From: JACCZX01 sp963807155
GTDB taxonomy: Bacteria; Pseudomonadota; Gammaproteobacteria; Burkholderiales; Burkholderiaceae_F
Length of the DNA stretch: 64,000 bases
Assembly: GCA_963807155.1 (NCBI GenBank)
Contig: CAWEAZ010000025.1
Coordinates: 1-64,000 of the forward strand
Direction of reading: 5' to 3'
Shown here piece after piece: positions 1-8,586 of the stretch (positions are counted from its first letter, which is position 1; each line of letters opens with the position of its first letter). Made by a program: the position numbers and the translations under genes. Under the pieces are notes generated by a model. That model was not told the DNA's origin. It searched no databases and saw only the letters and a program-made list of their open reading frames with translations.

Positions 1-45
1 GCGAAAATTGCCAAACGGTCACGGCAAAATGCCCGCGCAGCGGAT

Positions 46-76
46 GCCGACTCGCCTTTATTTAGGGCGAATCGGC
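46..76. terminator. Hairpin downstream of the alpha/beta hydrolase gene
   Basis: An 11-bp arm at 46-56 pairs with 66-76 (one mismatch), leaving a 9-nt AT-rich loop. It lies about 30 nt past the stop of the leftward alpha/beta hydrolase gene and could end that transcript. No U-run follows in that direction, so it may only be an mRNA-stabilising hairpin. Confidence 0.3.
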
Positions 77-108
77 GCCGCTACCCATCTCAGGGACTAG
101 TCTGCCAC

Positions 109-852
109 TTAGTGTGCCGGAGATAGCGCCTCTTTCGACGGGGCCTGCTTCAGCGAAGCTTCCTTCGCAGCTTGCTTGATCAATGCAACCACATCGTTCG
201 GTCGTGACACATAGATCGAATGACTTCCGGGGGCCTCGACAACTGTCGAACCTGCTCGCTGGGCCATAGCGCGTTGTGCCGGCGGCGGAATCATCTTGTC
301 ATCGGTCGCGACGAGGTACCAGCTCCGCTTCGACTTCCAGGCGGGTGTGTCGATCGCGCCCGTGAGGGCGTCGACTCCCCACGGCACCTGAGAATCCGCC
401 ATGAACGCCGCAGTTGCCGGATCCACATCCGCGGCGAACGAAGCGGCGAACTTCGCCTTGTCGAGAGACAAATAGCCATCCTGCGGCGGCAGGATCGGCG
501 GAACCGGTGCTCCGGGCGGAGGATCCTTGATCAGCGAAGACACGGACTCACCCGAGTCCGGTGCAAACGCCGCGATGTACACCAGGCCCGCGACCTTCGC
601 GTGCGTGCCGGCCTGGGTGATCACGACTCCGCCGTACGAGTGGCCGACAAGGATGACGGGAGAACTTTGCGCATCGAGGACGCGCTTTGTGAACGCGACG
701 TCATCGGCCAGCGACTTCGTCGGGTTTTGCACGACGCTGACCGAATATCCATCCTTCTTCAGACTCTGATACACCTTCTCCCAGCCGGAACCGTCGACGA
801 ACCCGCCATGGACAAGAACGACTGAGACCGAAGCCACCGTAGCACTACTCAT
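109..852 (-). CDS. Alpha/beta hydrolase (EstC-like)
   Basis: A 247-residue alpha/beta-hydrolase-fold protein of the small esterase/hydroxynitrile-lyase-like group. The N-terminal VLVHGGFVDGSGW forms the oxyanion region and GHSYGG carries the nucleophilic Ser. A late Asp (VATDDKM) and His (APGSHS) complete the expected triad. The ATG at 852 is preferred over the in-frame start at 876 because GGAGGTCAAT sits immediately upstream of it. No signal peptide is seen, so it is probably cytoplasmic. It is the last gene of a leftward run behind pirin and a metallo-beta-lactamase-fold protein, which suggests a detoxification role. The substrate is unknown. Confidence 0.86.
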   Translation of the reverse strand: MSSATVASVSVVLVHGGFVDGSGWEKVYQSLKKDGYSVSVVQNPTKSLADDVAFTKRVLDAQSSPVILVGHSYGGVVITQAGTHAKVAGLVYIAAFAPDSGESVSSLIKDPPPGAPVPPILPPQDGYLSLDKAKFAASFAADVDPATAAFMADSQVPWGVDALTGAIDTPAWKSKRSWYLVATDDKMIPPPAQRAMAQRAGSTVVEAPGSHSIYVSRPNDVVALIKQAAKEASLKQAPSKEALSPAH

Positions 853-872
853 ATTGACCTCCACATTCGTAA

Positions 873-1922
873 TCACGAGTTGAGAATTCGTAGCGCGATG
901 TCAGCGTCAGTTGGGTGCTTGACATCTTGCGCTACCGGATGCAAATGGTAATCCGAAGCTTTTTCATTACTAGTTGAGAGCGGAGGCTCAAGCCACCATC
1001 GTTTGCCCGCGTGCGGTAGGGTGAGCGACAGCCGTTCGCCTATGAGTGGCGTGGCCAGCGCAACGCCACCCGCCGCTGCCAGCGCATAGATGCGGTCCAA
1101 CGGTTCGTACCAGGCATGCATTGCGAGGTCAAAGGTGCCGTCATGGATGGGCAGCAACCAACGTCCATTGAGGTCACGATGTGCCTGTAGTGTCTGTTCG
1201 GGCTGCATGTGCACATCGGGCCATTGCGAATCGTAGGCACCGGTTTCAATCATCGTGAGGTCAAATGGCCCGTAACGCCGGCCGATGTTCTTGAAGTCGG
1301 CGTGATAACCGGTGTCACCACTGAAGAAGAGACGCACGTCACCCGCGATGATTACCCATGACGCCCACAAGGTGCGGTCGCCATCGCTCACACCCCGACC
1401 CGAGTAATGCTGGGCCGGCACGGCTACCAGGCGCGTGCCATGCACTATCGTTTCCTGCCACCAGTCGAGCTGACGAACCTTGGCGGCCTCTACTCCCCAA
1501 GCAATCAGACGTTCACCGACCCCAAGCGGAGTCACGAACACCTCCACCTTGGGTGCCAGCTTCAGGATTGCCGCATGGTCGAGGTGGTCGTAATGATCGT
1601 GCGACAGGATCACGCCCTTGATCGGCGGCAGATCATCGATGCTGATCGGCGGCGCGTGGAAGCGCTTTGGTCCGATCCATTGCACCGGCGAGGCGCGCTC
1701 GGCGAACACGGGGTCGGTGAGCCAAAACTCCCCGCCTAGTTTCAGCAGTAAGGTCGAGTGCCCGAGTCGATACAAGCTCATGTCGGGGGCCTGGGCCAGC
1801 GCTTCCGCGCTGAGTGGCTGGACCGGGATCGGCGCGCTGGGCACCGTGGTGTCGGGTTTCTGCGTTAGAACGCGCCAGGTGATGGCAAGCGTCTTGGCAA
1901 CGCCGGGCGCTTCGCGCGGCAC
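873..1922 (-). CDS. MBL-fold metallo-hydrolase (NAPE-PLD/UlaG-like)
   Basis: The readable frame gives 349 residues from a GTG. The zinc-binding motif SHDHYDHLDH, a later FFSGDTGYH and a C-terminal PIHDGTFDLA identify a metallo-beta-lactamase-fold hydrolase of the type related to N-acylphosphatidylethanolamine phospholipase D. The frame stays open upstream of the GTG, and a good signal/lipoprotein leader starts at ATG 2055 in another frame. The intact gene would therefore probably span 873-2055 with one indel near 1992-1996. It follows pirin by a few bases and is likely co-transcribed with it. The substrate cannot be told from sequence. Confidence 0.85.
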   Translation of the reverse strand: MPREAPGVAKTLAITWRVLTQKPDTTVPSAPIPVQPLSAEALAQAPDMSLYRLGHSTLLLKLGGEFWLTDPVFAERASPVQWIGPKRFHAPPISIDDLPPIKGVILSHDHYDHLDHAAILKLAPKVEVFVTPLGVGERLIAWGVEAAKVRQLDWWQETIVHGTRLVAVPAQHYSGRGVSDGDRTLWASWVIIAGDVRLFFSGDTGYHADFKNIGRRYGPFDLTMIETGAYDSQWPDVHMQPEQTLQAHRDLNGRWLLPIHDGTFDLAMHAWYEPLDRIYALAAAGGVALATPLIGERLSLTLPHAGKRWWLEPPLSTSNEKASDYHLHPVAQDVKHPTDADIALRILNS

Positions 1923-1985
1923 CGCGTTGCGGAACTTGCCGTCACGCTGCTGCAGCGATTCGGTGTACGTGAAGGGCGCGCTGTT

Positions 1986-2055
1986 AGCGCACAGGAGCGT
2001 AGGCCATGGTGCTGATCACTCCAATGACGAGAAGACGGGAAAGCGTGCGGTTCAT
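1986..2055 (-). other. Out-of-frame leader of the MBL-fold hydrolase
   Basis: From ATG 2055, seven bases after the pirin stop, the frame reads MNRTLSRLLVIGVISTMAYA and then stops after three more codons. Skipping one base near 1992-1996 joins it to ...LCANSAPFTYTES, which continues into the hydrolase frame. This makes a plausible exported lipoprotein leader with its Cys right after the hydrophobic stretch. I read it as the true 5' end of the gene, separated by a one-base disruption. Confidence 0.6.
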
Positions 2056-2061
2056 TTGGTC

Positions 2062-2919
2062 CTAGCGACGACCTTCCGCCTGAAGGCGTTTGCCGATTTC
2101 CGCGATTCTTGCTTCGCCTCTGGCGAGCGCATGTGCATTCGTATGAACCGAGTACATGCCGAGCACGAGGTCGTGCGGATGCTTGACAGCCGAACCCAAG
2201 ATGAAGCCCGTTGCTTCGAGAGCTTCAAATTCCAAAGAACGGTTCGACTCTTCGAACACTGCCAACTCGCCCTGATCAACCACTTCGGGCGTCGCAAGCT
2301 TTCCTCGATGCACAGCAATCCAGGCGACGGTGTGATTGGCCGGCGGCTCGTAGCGCCACTTCTGGCCCTGCGTCAGCGCAACGTCCAGGTAGTTGATCGT
2401 GGTTGGCGCGGCAACTTTGCTCGCGGCTGTGCCGTAGCGGCCAAGGATCACACGCGCCGGACCCTGCGACTGGAAGTGCTCGCCGCCGAGGTACTGAGCT
2501 GCGGATTCGATGCTTTCCATCTCCGGAGGAAGCGCGATCCATAGTTGATAGCCCCTGGCGCGCGCGGTTCCGACGACACCTCCGGTATGCCAGACGCCAC
2601 CCGCGGCACGCATCCATTCAACGCCGCCCGGCTCGATGACGCCTTTCGTTCCGGAGGTCTCTTCATACGAGACCTGGCCCTCGAGCAGGAGCGTGAGCGT
2701 TGCGATGCCGGAGTGCGGATGAAAACCGAGCGCCGGCGTGCGCTTCGGGTCCATCTCGAAATAATCGAGAAACACAAACGGCTTGATGAGTTCGCCCACG
2801 TCGGACGGACTGACGAGCCGAGTGATCGGGCCGTGCGAACGTCCGCGCGTGCGATGCGTGATGCTGCGCGCGCTTGCTTCCAACGGCTCTTTGAAGGCTG
2901 TCGTTTCATGCATATTCAT
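2062..2919 (-). CDS. Pirin family protein
   Basis: A 285-residue double-cupin protein of the pirin family. The metal site is recognisable in the N-terminal cupin: FHPHSGIATLT, then GGVEWMRAAGGVWHTG. Some bacterial pirins are quercetinases or redox-responsive cofactors. The ATG at 2919 is favoured by GGAG six bases upstream, while the ATG at 2931 has no such site. The gene lies 21 bp after the azoreductase and 7 bp before the hydrolase leader, so the four genes probably form one operon controlled by the divergent LysR regulator. Confidence 0.92.
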   Translation of the reverse strand: MNMHETTAFKEPLEASARSITHRTRGRSHGPITRLVSPSDVGELIKPFVFLDYFEMDPKRTPALGFHPHSGIATLTLLLEGQVSYEETSGTKGVIEPGGVEWMRAAGGVWHTGGVVGTARARGYQLWIALPPEMESIESAAQYLGGEHFQSQGPARVILGRYGTAASKVAAPTTINYLDVALTQGQKWRYEPPANHTVAWIAVHRGKLATPEVVDQGELAVFEESNRSLEFEALEATGFILGSAVKHPHDLVLGMYSVHTNAHALARGEARIAEIGKRLQAEGRR

Positions 2920-2940
2920 GTCGCACTCCATTCAGTCAGT

Positions 2941-3562
2941 TCACGCTGCGACCAGCTCGGGCGCGACAAGGCGTTCGATTGCCGCGTGCGCCTTAACCAG
3001 TGCGTTTTGTTTTCTTTCGTCGCCCATCGCAAGACCTTCGGCGTACACGAACTCGATCGTGTCCATGCCAAGGAATGCAAGAAAGTCAACGACGTAGGCC
3101 GTTTGTGTATCGAGCGGCGTGCCGACGTAAGCGCCGCCGCGCGCGGCAAACACCACGACCTCTTTGCCCTTCAGCAGACCCGACCGCGCCCTTGTCGGTG
3201 TACTGGAACGTGACGCCGGCCCTTGCGATGTGATCGAAGTACGCTTTCAGCGTTGACGGAATCGCGAAGTTGTACATCGGCAAGCCGAGCACGACGACGT
3301 CGGCTTGGCGAAGCTCGTCGATCAGCGCGTCGGAGTAGTCAACGACTTCCTGCTGTTCTGCGGTCCGTTCATCCGGTTTCGACAGAAACGCGCCAAACCG
3401 CGCCGCGTCGATATGCGGCACCGGGTCTTTGGCGAGGTCGCGCACCACCACCTTGCCGTCGGGATTCGCTTCGCGCCACGCGGCGACATAGCGTTTGACC
3501 AGACCGGTCGACTGCCCCGCGTCGGTGAAGATGCTCGATGTGATCTGCAGCAGTGTTTTCAT
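2941..3562 (-). pseudogene. azoR: FMN-dependent NADH azoreductase (frameshifted)
   Basis: The N-terminal part starts at ATG 3562 (MKTLLQITSSIF...) and has the flavodoxin-like fold with VLGLPMYNFAIPSTLK, typical of AzoR, which reduces azo bonds and quinones with NADH through FMN. After YTDKGAVG the reading jumps frame. The continuation (FAARGGAYVGT ... APELVAA) ends at 2941. Removing one G from a GGG run (ccc at 3179-3181 on the plus strand) restores a continuous protein of about 206 residues, the normal family length. The break is either a sequencing indel or a recent inactivation. The gene is divergent from a LysR gene, the usual arrangement for inducible azoreductases. Confidence 0.85.
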
Positions 3563-3662
3563 TTCGAATTCGATCCGAAGTTGAATTGCCGTCATTTGAT
3601 CATTGCCGCTTTCGATAAAAAAGCGCAAAATTTCGGCTCGAAACGATCGAATTACTGAATAG

Positions 3663-4625
3663 ATGGCCACACCGCGAGTATCGCTCGAACAATGGCGCGC
3701 ACTGGTTGCCGTCGTCGATGGCGGCAGCTACTCAAAGGCCGCGGATGCGCTACACAAGAGCCAGTCGTCGATCACCTATGCGTTGCAACAGCTTGAATCG
3801 GACCTCGGCGTTAAGGCTTTCAAGATCGAAGGCCGCAAGGCGGTGCTGACGCCGACCGGGCAGCTGCTTTATCGCCGTGCACGTTATCTACTCGATGAAT
3901 CGGCTCAGCTCGAGCGCTCCGCGCAGCGGCTGTCAGCCGGGTGGGAGGCCGAACTGCGCCTGGCTATCGAGGTGGTGTTTCCGACTTGGCTGCTGCTGGC
4001 ATGCCTGGATCGGTTCGGACAGGAAAGTCCGAATACTCGCATTGAAGTGATCGAGTCGGTCATTGGCCACCGCGCGGATGCATTGCTGAAAGGCCAGGCC
4101 GATTTGGCCATCTTCGCCGGCGTTCCAGCCGGCTTCAGTGGCGAACCGTTAATGCGGTTGCGCTTCATACTCGTTGCGCATCCGAACCATCCGCTGCACA
4201 AGCTCAAACGCAAATTGTCGATGCGCGACTTGCGGTCGTACCGGCATCTGATCGTTCGCGAGACGAGTCCTGACAGAGCTACTGCGTCTTGGACGGAAAC
4301 CGTGCAGCGCTGGACGGTCAGCGATTTGTCGACCTCGATCGAAGCGGCGCGCTCGGGTTACGGCTTTGCGTTGTTGCCCGAAGAAAAGATCCGCAGCGAG
4401 CTTCGCGCTGGAACATTGAAGACGCTGCCTGTCGAAGGCTCGGAGCGTTACGCGGAGCTCTATCTCGTTTTCGCCGACCGCGAACACGCCGGACCGGGCG
4501 CGCAGCGGCTGGCCGAAATTATTCGAGAAATGACAGCGACCGAATGCACGCGACATCAGAAAGCCGGCGGCACACCGAAGCGCCGGGCCTTAGCCAAGCG
4601 CGCGGGCAGGACTAGCCGCCAATGA
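3663..4625 (+). CDS. LysR-type transcriptional regulator
   Basis: A 320-residue LysR-family regulator. The N-terminal winged helix-turn-helix reads WRALVAVVDGGSYSKAADAL followed by HKSQSSITYALQQLE, and the effector domain follows (from about residue 90 to the end). The C-terminal 25 residues are basic and probably disordered. The 100-bp gap to the divergent azoreductase start should hold the shared promoters and the LysR operator. By position it likely controls azoR-pirin-hydrolase in response to a quinone or electrophile. This is inference, since the effector is not visible. Confidence 0.93.
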   Translation: MATPRVSLEQWRALVAVVDGGSYSKAADALHKSQSSITYALQQLESDLGVKAFKIEGRKAVLTPTGQLLYRRARYLLDESAQLERSAQRLSAGWEAELRLAIEVVFPTWLLLACLDRFGQESPNTRIEVIESVIGHRADALLKGQADLAIFAGVPAGFSGEPLMRLRFILVAHPNHPLHKLKRKLSMRDLRSYRHLIVRETSPDRATASWTETVQRWTVSDLSTSIEAARSGYGFALLPEEKIRSELRAGTLKTLPVEGSERYAELYLVFADREHAGPGAQRLAEIIREMTATECTRHQKAGGTPKRRALAKRAGRTSRQ

Positions 4626-4664
4626 ACGCACACACCATGCAGGGTCATCGCGTGAGCCAACACG

Positions 4665-4724
4665 TCAACTGCAGTGGCCCGTGAAGCCGCACGCAGTGCA
4701 GAACTCGCAACCGTCGCGCTTGAT
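4665..4724 (-). repeat. Displaced copy of the nrdJ 3' end (zinc-ribbon tail)
   Basis: This 60-bp stretch matches 20432-20491, the 3' end of nrdJ, at about 56 of 60 positions, in the same orientation and including the TGA stop. Translated on the minus strand it gives IKRDGCEFCTACGFTGHCS and a stop, identical to the NrdJ terminus. Similarity ends abruptly at 4724. It overlaps the upstream frame of the GNAT gene, so that part of the frame is not genuine acetyltransferase sequence. Confidence 0.85.
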
Positions 4725-4742
4725 TTGTTGTGGAGTGCAAGC

Positions 4743-5273
4743 TTGAACGCAGCGCAATACTTAGTTCGAGAGACTTTGAACGACGGCAGCCCTGTGACAA
4801 TTCGGGCGGTTAGGCCGGACGACAAGGAACGCATCCTCACCGCTTTCCTGGCTCTCGAGCCCCATTCGATTTACGCCCGCTTTTTTTACGCGAAAACGGA
4901 GTTGAGCGAGGAGGAACTGCGGCAGCTGACAGAGATCGACTACGTAAGCGCGGTCGTCCTCCTGGCAACGATCGAAGCCCGAAAGCAGGAGACTGTCATT
5001 GGGCTGGGTCGCTACGCCGCGAGTGGCGCTAGCGCAGAGGTTGCGTTTGTAGTCGAAGAAGACTATGCGGGCCGCGGAATCGCCGGGCGTCTGCTGCATC
5101 ACCTTACGCACATTGCGCGCGAAAGTGGAATGGCAACGTTCGAGGCTGATGTGCTGGAAGACAACGCAGCAATGCTCGCGGTGTTTCGTGAAAGCGGCCT
5201 GCCAATGACGACAACGAATGCCGATGGCGTCACGCACGTGACCCTGGTTTTGTGCAACCCGCCGGTTGTTTAA
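4743..5273 (+). CDS. GNAT family N-acetyltransferase
   Basis: About 176 residues. A conserved opening (RETLNDGSPVTIRAVRPDDK) precedes the GNAT fold, with the acetyl-CoA loop VEEDYAGRGIAGRLLHHL matching the Q/R-x-x-G-x-G/A motif A. The TTG at 4743 is chosen because GGAG lies at 4732-4735, seven bases upstream. The open frame from GTG 4674 runs through a copy of the nrdJ tail and is unlikely to be translated. The domain resembles those in acyl-CoA-synthetase-linked protein acetyltransferases, but the target here is unknown. Confidence 0.86.
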   Translation: MNAAQYLVRETLNDGSPVTIRAVRPDDKERILTAFLALEPHSIYARFFYAKTELSEEELRQLTEIDYVSAVVLLATIEARKQETVIGLGRYAASGASAEVAFVVEEDYAGRGIAGRLLHHLTHIARESGMATFEADVLEDNAAMLAVFRESGLPMTTTNADGVTHVTLVLCNPPVV

Positions 5274-5319
5274 CGTTCCAACCGTTGGCTCGGCGTCAAG
5301 TGGCGAGGAAAGAATCGCA

Positions 5320-6552
5320 ATGCTTATCCGCAAGATGACAATGGCCCTGGTCGCTGCGCTACCGGTGCTCGCCTGGGCACAGTCGCCGACTGAAGCGACG
5401 GGACCGTCGAGTGCCGCCGTAGATCCGGTCGCGGTCCTGGTCGGACGGCTCGACCTGGAAAGCTACAAGGCCACGATCAAGGGCCTGACTCAATTCGGCG
5501 ATCGGAGAGAGGGGACGGATCGCAACCGCGCTGCGAACGACTGGATCGAAGCGCAACTCAAAAAGTATGGATGTACGAACACCGAACGCATGGTCTACGT
5601 TTACGAGCCGCCGACGCCTCCGGCTCAGCCCAGGCCTGCGGCTGCGACGCCGAGCGCGGTCATTGCCAGTGGCGAGATGCGTGCGGGGGTCGGCGGTTCG
5701 CGCCTGCGAGGCATTACACGGTCGGCTGCTCCAAACAACAATCCGGAGTCGCAGACGGATCCCGCACTACGGGCTCTCAATGCTCAAACACCGACCCCTG
5801 GACGACGCGAGCAGGTTTACTGCACGAAAGTCGGTACCACGCGTCCGGACGAGATGTACATCATCGGCGCCCACATGGATGGTCGTGGCTTCGGCGAGGC
5901 AGCGAATGACGATGCCTCGGGAACGGCCTTGGTGATGGAACTGGCTCGGATACTCAGCAGCCCGGATGTTGCGACCGAACGATCGATTCGCTTCGTGCTT
6001 TGGAACAATGAGGAGACCGGTCTCAACGGCGCAAGGGCCTATGTCGAACAGCGGGCGGCACTGCAGGGCAAGGAAAATCCGCCAGGATCGGGGCGGTACC
6101 CCGAGCCCAAGTGGCTGGGCATGATCCAGCACGACATGATGCTATGGGATCACGGCATGCCGCGAGCGGACGGCAGTGTGAATCCCGAACAGCGCCCCGA
6201 AGCGGACGTCAACATCGAATTTCAATCGGCCTCGAAGCTTGCGAATGAATCGATGAAGCTGGCGTTCCTGTTCCGCGATGCCAACGAGAAGTACGCCACG
6301 GACTATCCGGCCGCAGTAGGCAACCACATGTCGAATACCGATTCGACGCCGTTCATGGACCTGGTCCCGTCGATCAGCCTGCGTGAAAACGAACGTGGCA
6401 TGCACATCGGGGCTGGATGGAATCCCCACTACCACCAGCCGACCGACCTTTACTCTTCTTATTCGGACAAAGACTTTCGCCTTGGTCTCAACGCCGCCCA
6501 GACGACCTTGGGCGGTGTTGCTCGGCTGGCTGGAGCCGCGTTGAAGAAGTGA
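5320..6552 (+). CDS. Exported M28 family zinc peptidase
   Basis: A 410-residue precursor with signal peptide MLIRKMTMALVAALPVLAWA and cleavage near AWA-QS. The di-zinc site of M28 aminopeptidases is visible in order: GAHMDG (about residue 184), NDDASG (about 197), NEETG (about 231), QHDMMLWDH, and a late His in NPHYHQPTD. A Pro/Ala-rich linker lies around residues 95-150. The ATG at 5320 has GAGGAA upstream and begins the signal peptide. It probably acts in the periplasm or outside the cell in peptide degradation. The gene has its own short leader and no clear operon partner. Confidence 0.93.
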   Translation: MLIRKMTMALVAALPVLAWAQSPTEATGPSSAAVDPVAVLVGRLDLESYKATIKGLTQFGDRREGTDRNRAANDWIEAQLKKYGCTNTERMVYVYEPPTPPAQPRPAAATPSAVIASGEMRAGVGGSRLRGITRSAAPNNNPESQTDPALRALNAQTPTPGRREQVYCTKVGTTRPDEMYIIGAHMDGRGFGEAANDDASGTALVMELARILSSPDVATERSIRFVLWNNEETGLNGARAYVEQRAALQGKENPPGSGRYPEPKWLGMIQHDMMLWDHGMPRADGSVNPEQRPEADVNIEFQSASKLANESMKLAFLFRDANEKYATDYPAAVGNHMSNTDSTPFMDLVPSISLRENERGMHIGAGWNPHYHQPTDLYSSYSDKDFRLGLNAAQTTLGGVARLAGAALKK

Positions 6553-6636
6553 ATTGAAGAGGGGACGGATCGCCACGATTGATGCCTGGTGTCGCGCGCG
6601 CGATAGACCTCGCCCGGCGCCGTCGCCTGATTGACC

Positions 6637-7872
6637 ATGCCGCTCGTGAATTGCACACCCCGTATCAAGGACGTGCGAGCAGTGCGCGCAGCCGCCTTCC
6701 TCCCCTATGTCACCGGCCTCACCTTGCTCATCGTCGCCGCGCCGCTCGCGTGGCTGGTCGATCACGACGCCCGGGAAGCGACGGCATTCCTGGCCGCTTC
6801 TCTGGCACTGCTCCTCACGGCGGCGTTGATGAAGCGTGGCGTGTTCCTCGCCGCGCTCGTACTCGCCGCCGGCCTCGTTGTGATCCTGATCACGATGTTC
6901 GCGTCGATCGGGCCAGAAGCCCGCCGGCAGGACGCGCTGAGCATCGTCTCGACGATCCTCGGCATGGGCGTCCTGAGCTGGTTTGCCCTAAGAGCGGTCG
7001 CTGCGAGCTGGCGGCTCCGGCGTGTGGCCTGGCGGAGCCGGAACGCGGCGACGATCCTCAGCACTCTCGCGCAGTTGCCAAGAGACCGTCGGCTCAGCGC
7101 GGCGCTCGAACCGCTGGTGTCGGCGCTCGGAATGTACGTCCTCGGCATTCTCGCGGCGTTGTTCGTCGCCATTGCGACCGGAATCGGATTGCTCGCCGGC
7201 CTAGCGTTCTTACCGTTCGCACTGGCGGGCAGCCGGCTCATGCAACGCGCGCGACAGACGCTCGCGTTGCGGTCGGCGGAAGTGCGCGATCGGGATCCGC
7301 GTCCGCCAGTGCTGTTCGTGCGGTCGTTCGTGGACGACCTGCTGGAGCTCGCGCCGAAGGTCGAGTATTTCAGCCGGCTGTTTCGCAAGCGACTCACGCT
7401 GGAAGAATTCGTGGTCGGTCGCCTCATGACCCTTGGGCCTGTCGTCGCAATCGGGAAACCGGGGGAGGCGCTGAGCCCGCTGGGCGCCGCGCGGGAGTAC
7501 GTGCACGGGCCGGGCTGGCAAGACCGCGTGAGAGGCCTCTTGGGAGAATCTTCGTGGGTGGTCGCGATTCTCGGCGGGGGCGAGGGTCTCAAATGGGAAT
7601 ACGAGCAGATCCTGCAGCGCGATCTGACAGGACGCTTCATCTTGGTGGTGCCGCCGGCGACGCCGGAGGTATTCCGCGAGCGCTGGGACATCTTCGAGCA
7701 GGCATTTCCCCCCGCGAGCGGAGCCGACTTGACGCGCGCTGCACAATTCGGAGGACCGCTATGCGCCACGTTCCCTGATGGACAAGAGCCCCTACTCTTC
7801 TGCAGCAAGTACCAGAACGAGACGGCGTACGACGTCGTGCTTGCCATGCTCTTCGCCGCGCTGCCGCCTTAG
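6637..7872 (+). CDS. Membrane protein with TIR/SEFIR-like C-terminal region
   Basis: About 411 residues, beginning at ATG 6637; a TTG two codons earlier is the alternative. The N-terminal half has roughly five to six hydrophobic helices in two groups (residues 15-100 and 145-190). The C-terminal soluble half begins PPVLFVRSFVDD and continues with a long-helix region, GPVVAIGKPGE, a W-x-D-x-V segment, WVVAILGGGEGLKWEYEQIL and a hydrophobic strand FILVVPPATP. The order of strands and an 'expert-conflict' style GxxEGxxWE element recall TIR/SEFIR-type domains. That assignment is mine and tentative. I recognise no enzyme. It stands alone between the peptidase and the ABC operon. Confidence 0.8.
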   Translation: MPLVNCTPRIKDVRAVRAAAFLPYVTGLTLLIVAAPLAWLVDHDAREATAFLAASLALLLTAALMKRGVFLAALVLAAGLVVILITMFASIGPEARRQDALSIVSTILGMGVLSWFALRAVAASWRLRRVAWRSRNAATILSTLAQLPRDRRLSAALEPLVSALGMYVLGILAALFVAIATGIGLLAGLAFLPFALAGSRLMQRARQTLALRSAEVRDRDPRPPVLFVRSFVDDLLELAPKVEYFSRLFRKRLTLEEFVVGRLMTLGPVVAIGKPGEALSPLGAAREYVHGPGWQDRVRGLLGESSWVVAILGGGEGLKWEYEQILQRDLTGRFILVVPPATPEVFRERWDIFEQAFPPASGADLTRAAQFGGPLCATFPDGQEPLLFCSKYQNETAYDVVLAMLFAALPP

Positions 7873-7950
7873 GCTTCTACATGGGGCCCGGAGTGAACGG
7901 ACGATGACCGGTGCTCGCGACGACGACGATCAGTAGGTTCTCAAAATAGC

Positions 7951-8586
7951 ATGCTCGTAGTTCGTTCTGTCTCGCACAGCTATGTCCATACTCGGGTATT
8001 GACAGCGCCAGACTTTGAACTCGCGCGTGACGAGCACTGCGTGCTGGTCGGTGCGAGCGGAACCGGCAAAACTACGCTGCTGCACATCTTGGCTGGCATC
8101 TTGCGCCCAACCTCCGGGCAAGTAACGCTTGACGGAGAAACGCTCTATCCCCTCGTCGGTCACGAAGATCGCTGGCGTGCGCGGCGGATTGGCCTGGTCC
8201 CGCAAAAGCTGCACCTACTGGCAAGTCTGAACGCGCTGGACAACGTCCGCCTCGCACAATATTTGGTTGGCGATTCCGTGCACGCCGAAGCGCGCGCGTT
8301 GCTGACCGATCTCGGCCTACAACAGCGACTGCACGCACGGCCGGAACACCTGAGCGAAGGTGAACAGCAGCGGGTCGCCATCGCGCGCGCGATCGTCAAC
8401 AAGCCTCGCTTGCTGCTCGCCGACGAGCCAACGTCCAGCCTCGATGATCAGAACACCGAGCAAGCAATCGAGTTGCTGTTCGAAGCAGCGCGTAGGACGG
8501 GCGCGCTGCTGGTCGTCGCGACGCACGATGCGAGGATTCGCGAACGCTTCGCCCGGCAGGTGCATTTGAACGGCACGCAACGATGA
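7951..8586 (+). CDS. ABC transporter ATP-binding protein (MacB/LolD type)
   Basis: A 211-residue ATPase with Walker A GASGTGKTT, signature LSEGEQQR, Walker B LLLADEPTSSLDD and the switch His in VATHDARIR. The sequence is closest in style to LolD/MacB/FtsE proteins, which pair with FtsX-fold permeases and drive extraction or signalling rather than classical import. It overlaps the permease gene by 4 bp (ATGA), so translation is coupled. It is the first gene of a four-gene operon reaching 10587. Confidence 0.95.
   Translation: MLVVRSVSHSYVHTRVLTAPDFELARDEHCVLVGASGTGKTTLLHILAGILRPTSGQVTLDGETLYPLVGHEDRWRARRIGLVPQKLHLLASLNALDNVRLAQYLVGDSVHAEARALLTDLGLQQRLHARPEHLSEGEQQRVAIARAIVNKPRLLLADEPTSSLDDQNTEQAIELLFEAARRTGALLVVATHDARIRERFARQVHLNGTQR

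Noticed and set aside
5508..6573. Identical 16-mer AGAGGGGACGGATCGC at 5508-5523 and 6558-6573
   Set aside because: One copy encodes residues of the M28 peptidase and the other acts as leader for the next gene. It is too short to call a repeat element and may be chance.
6579..7847. Open frames of about 360-400 codons overlapping the membrane protein on both strands
   Set aside because: Arg- or Ser-rich shadow translations. Only the frame from 6637 has membrane helices and a structured soluble domain.
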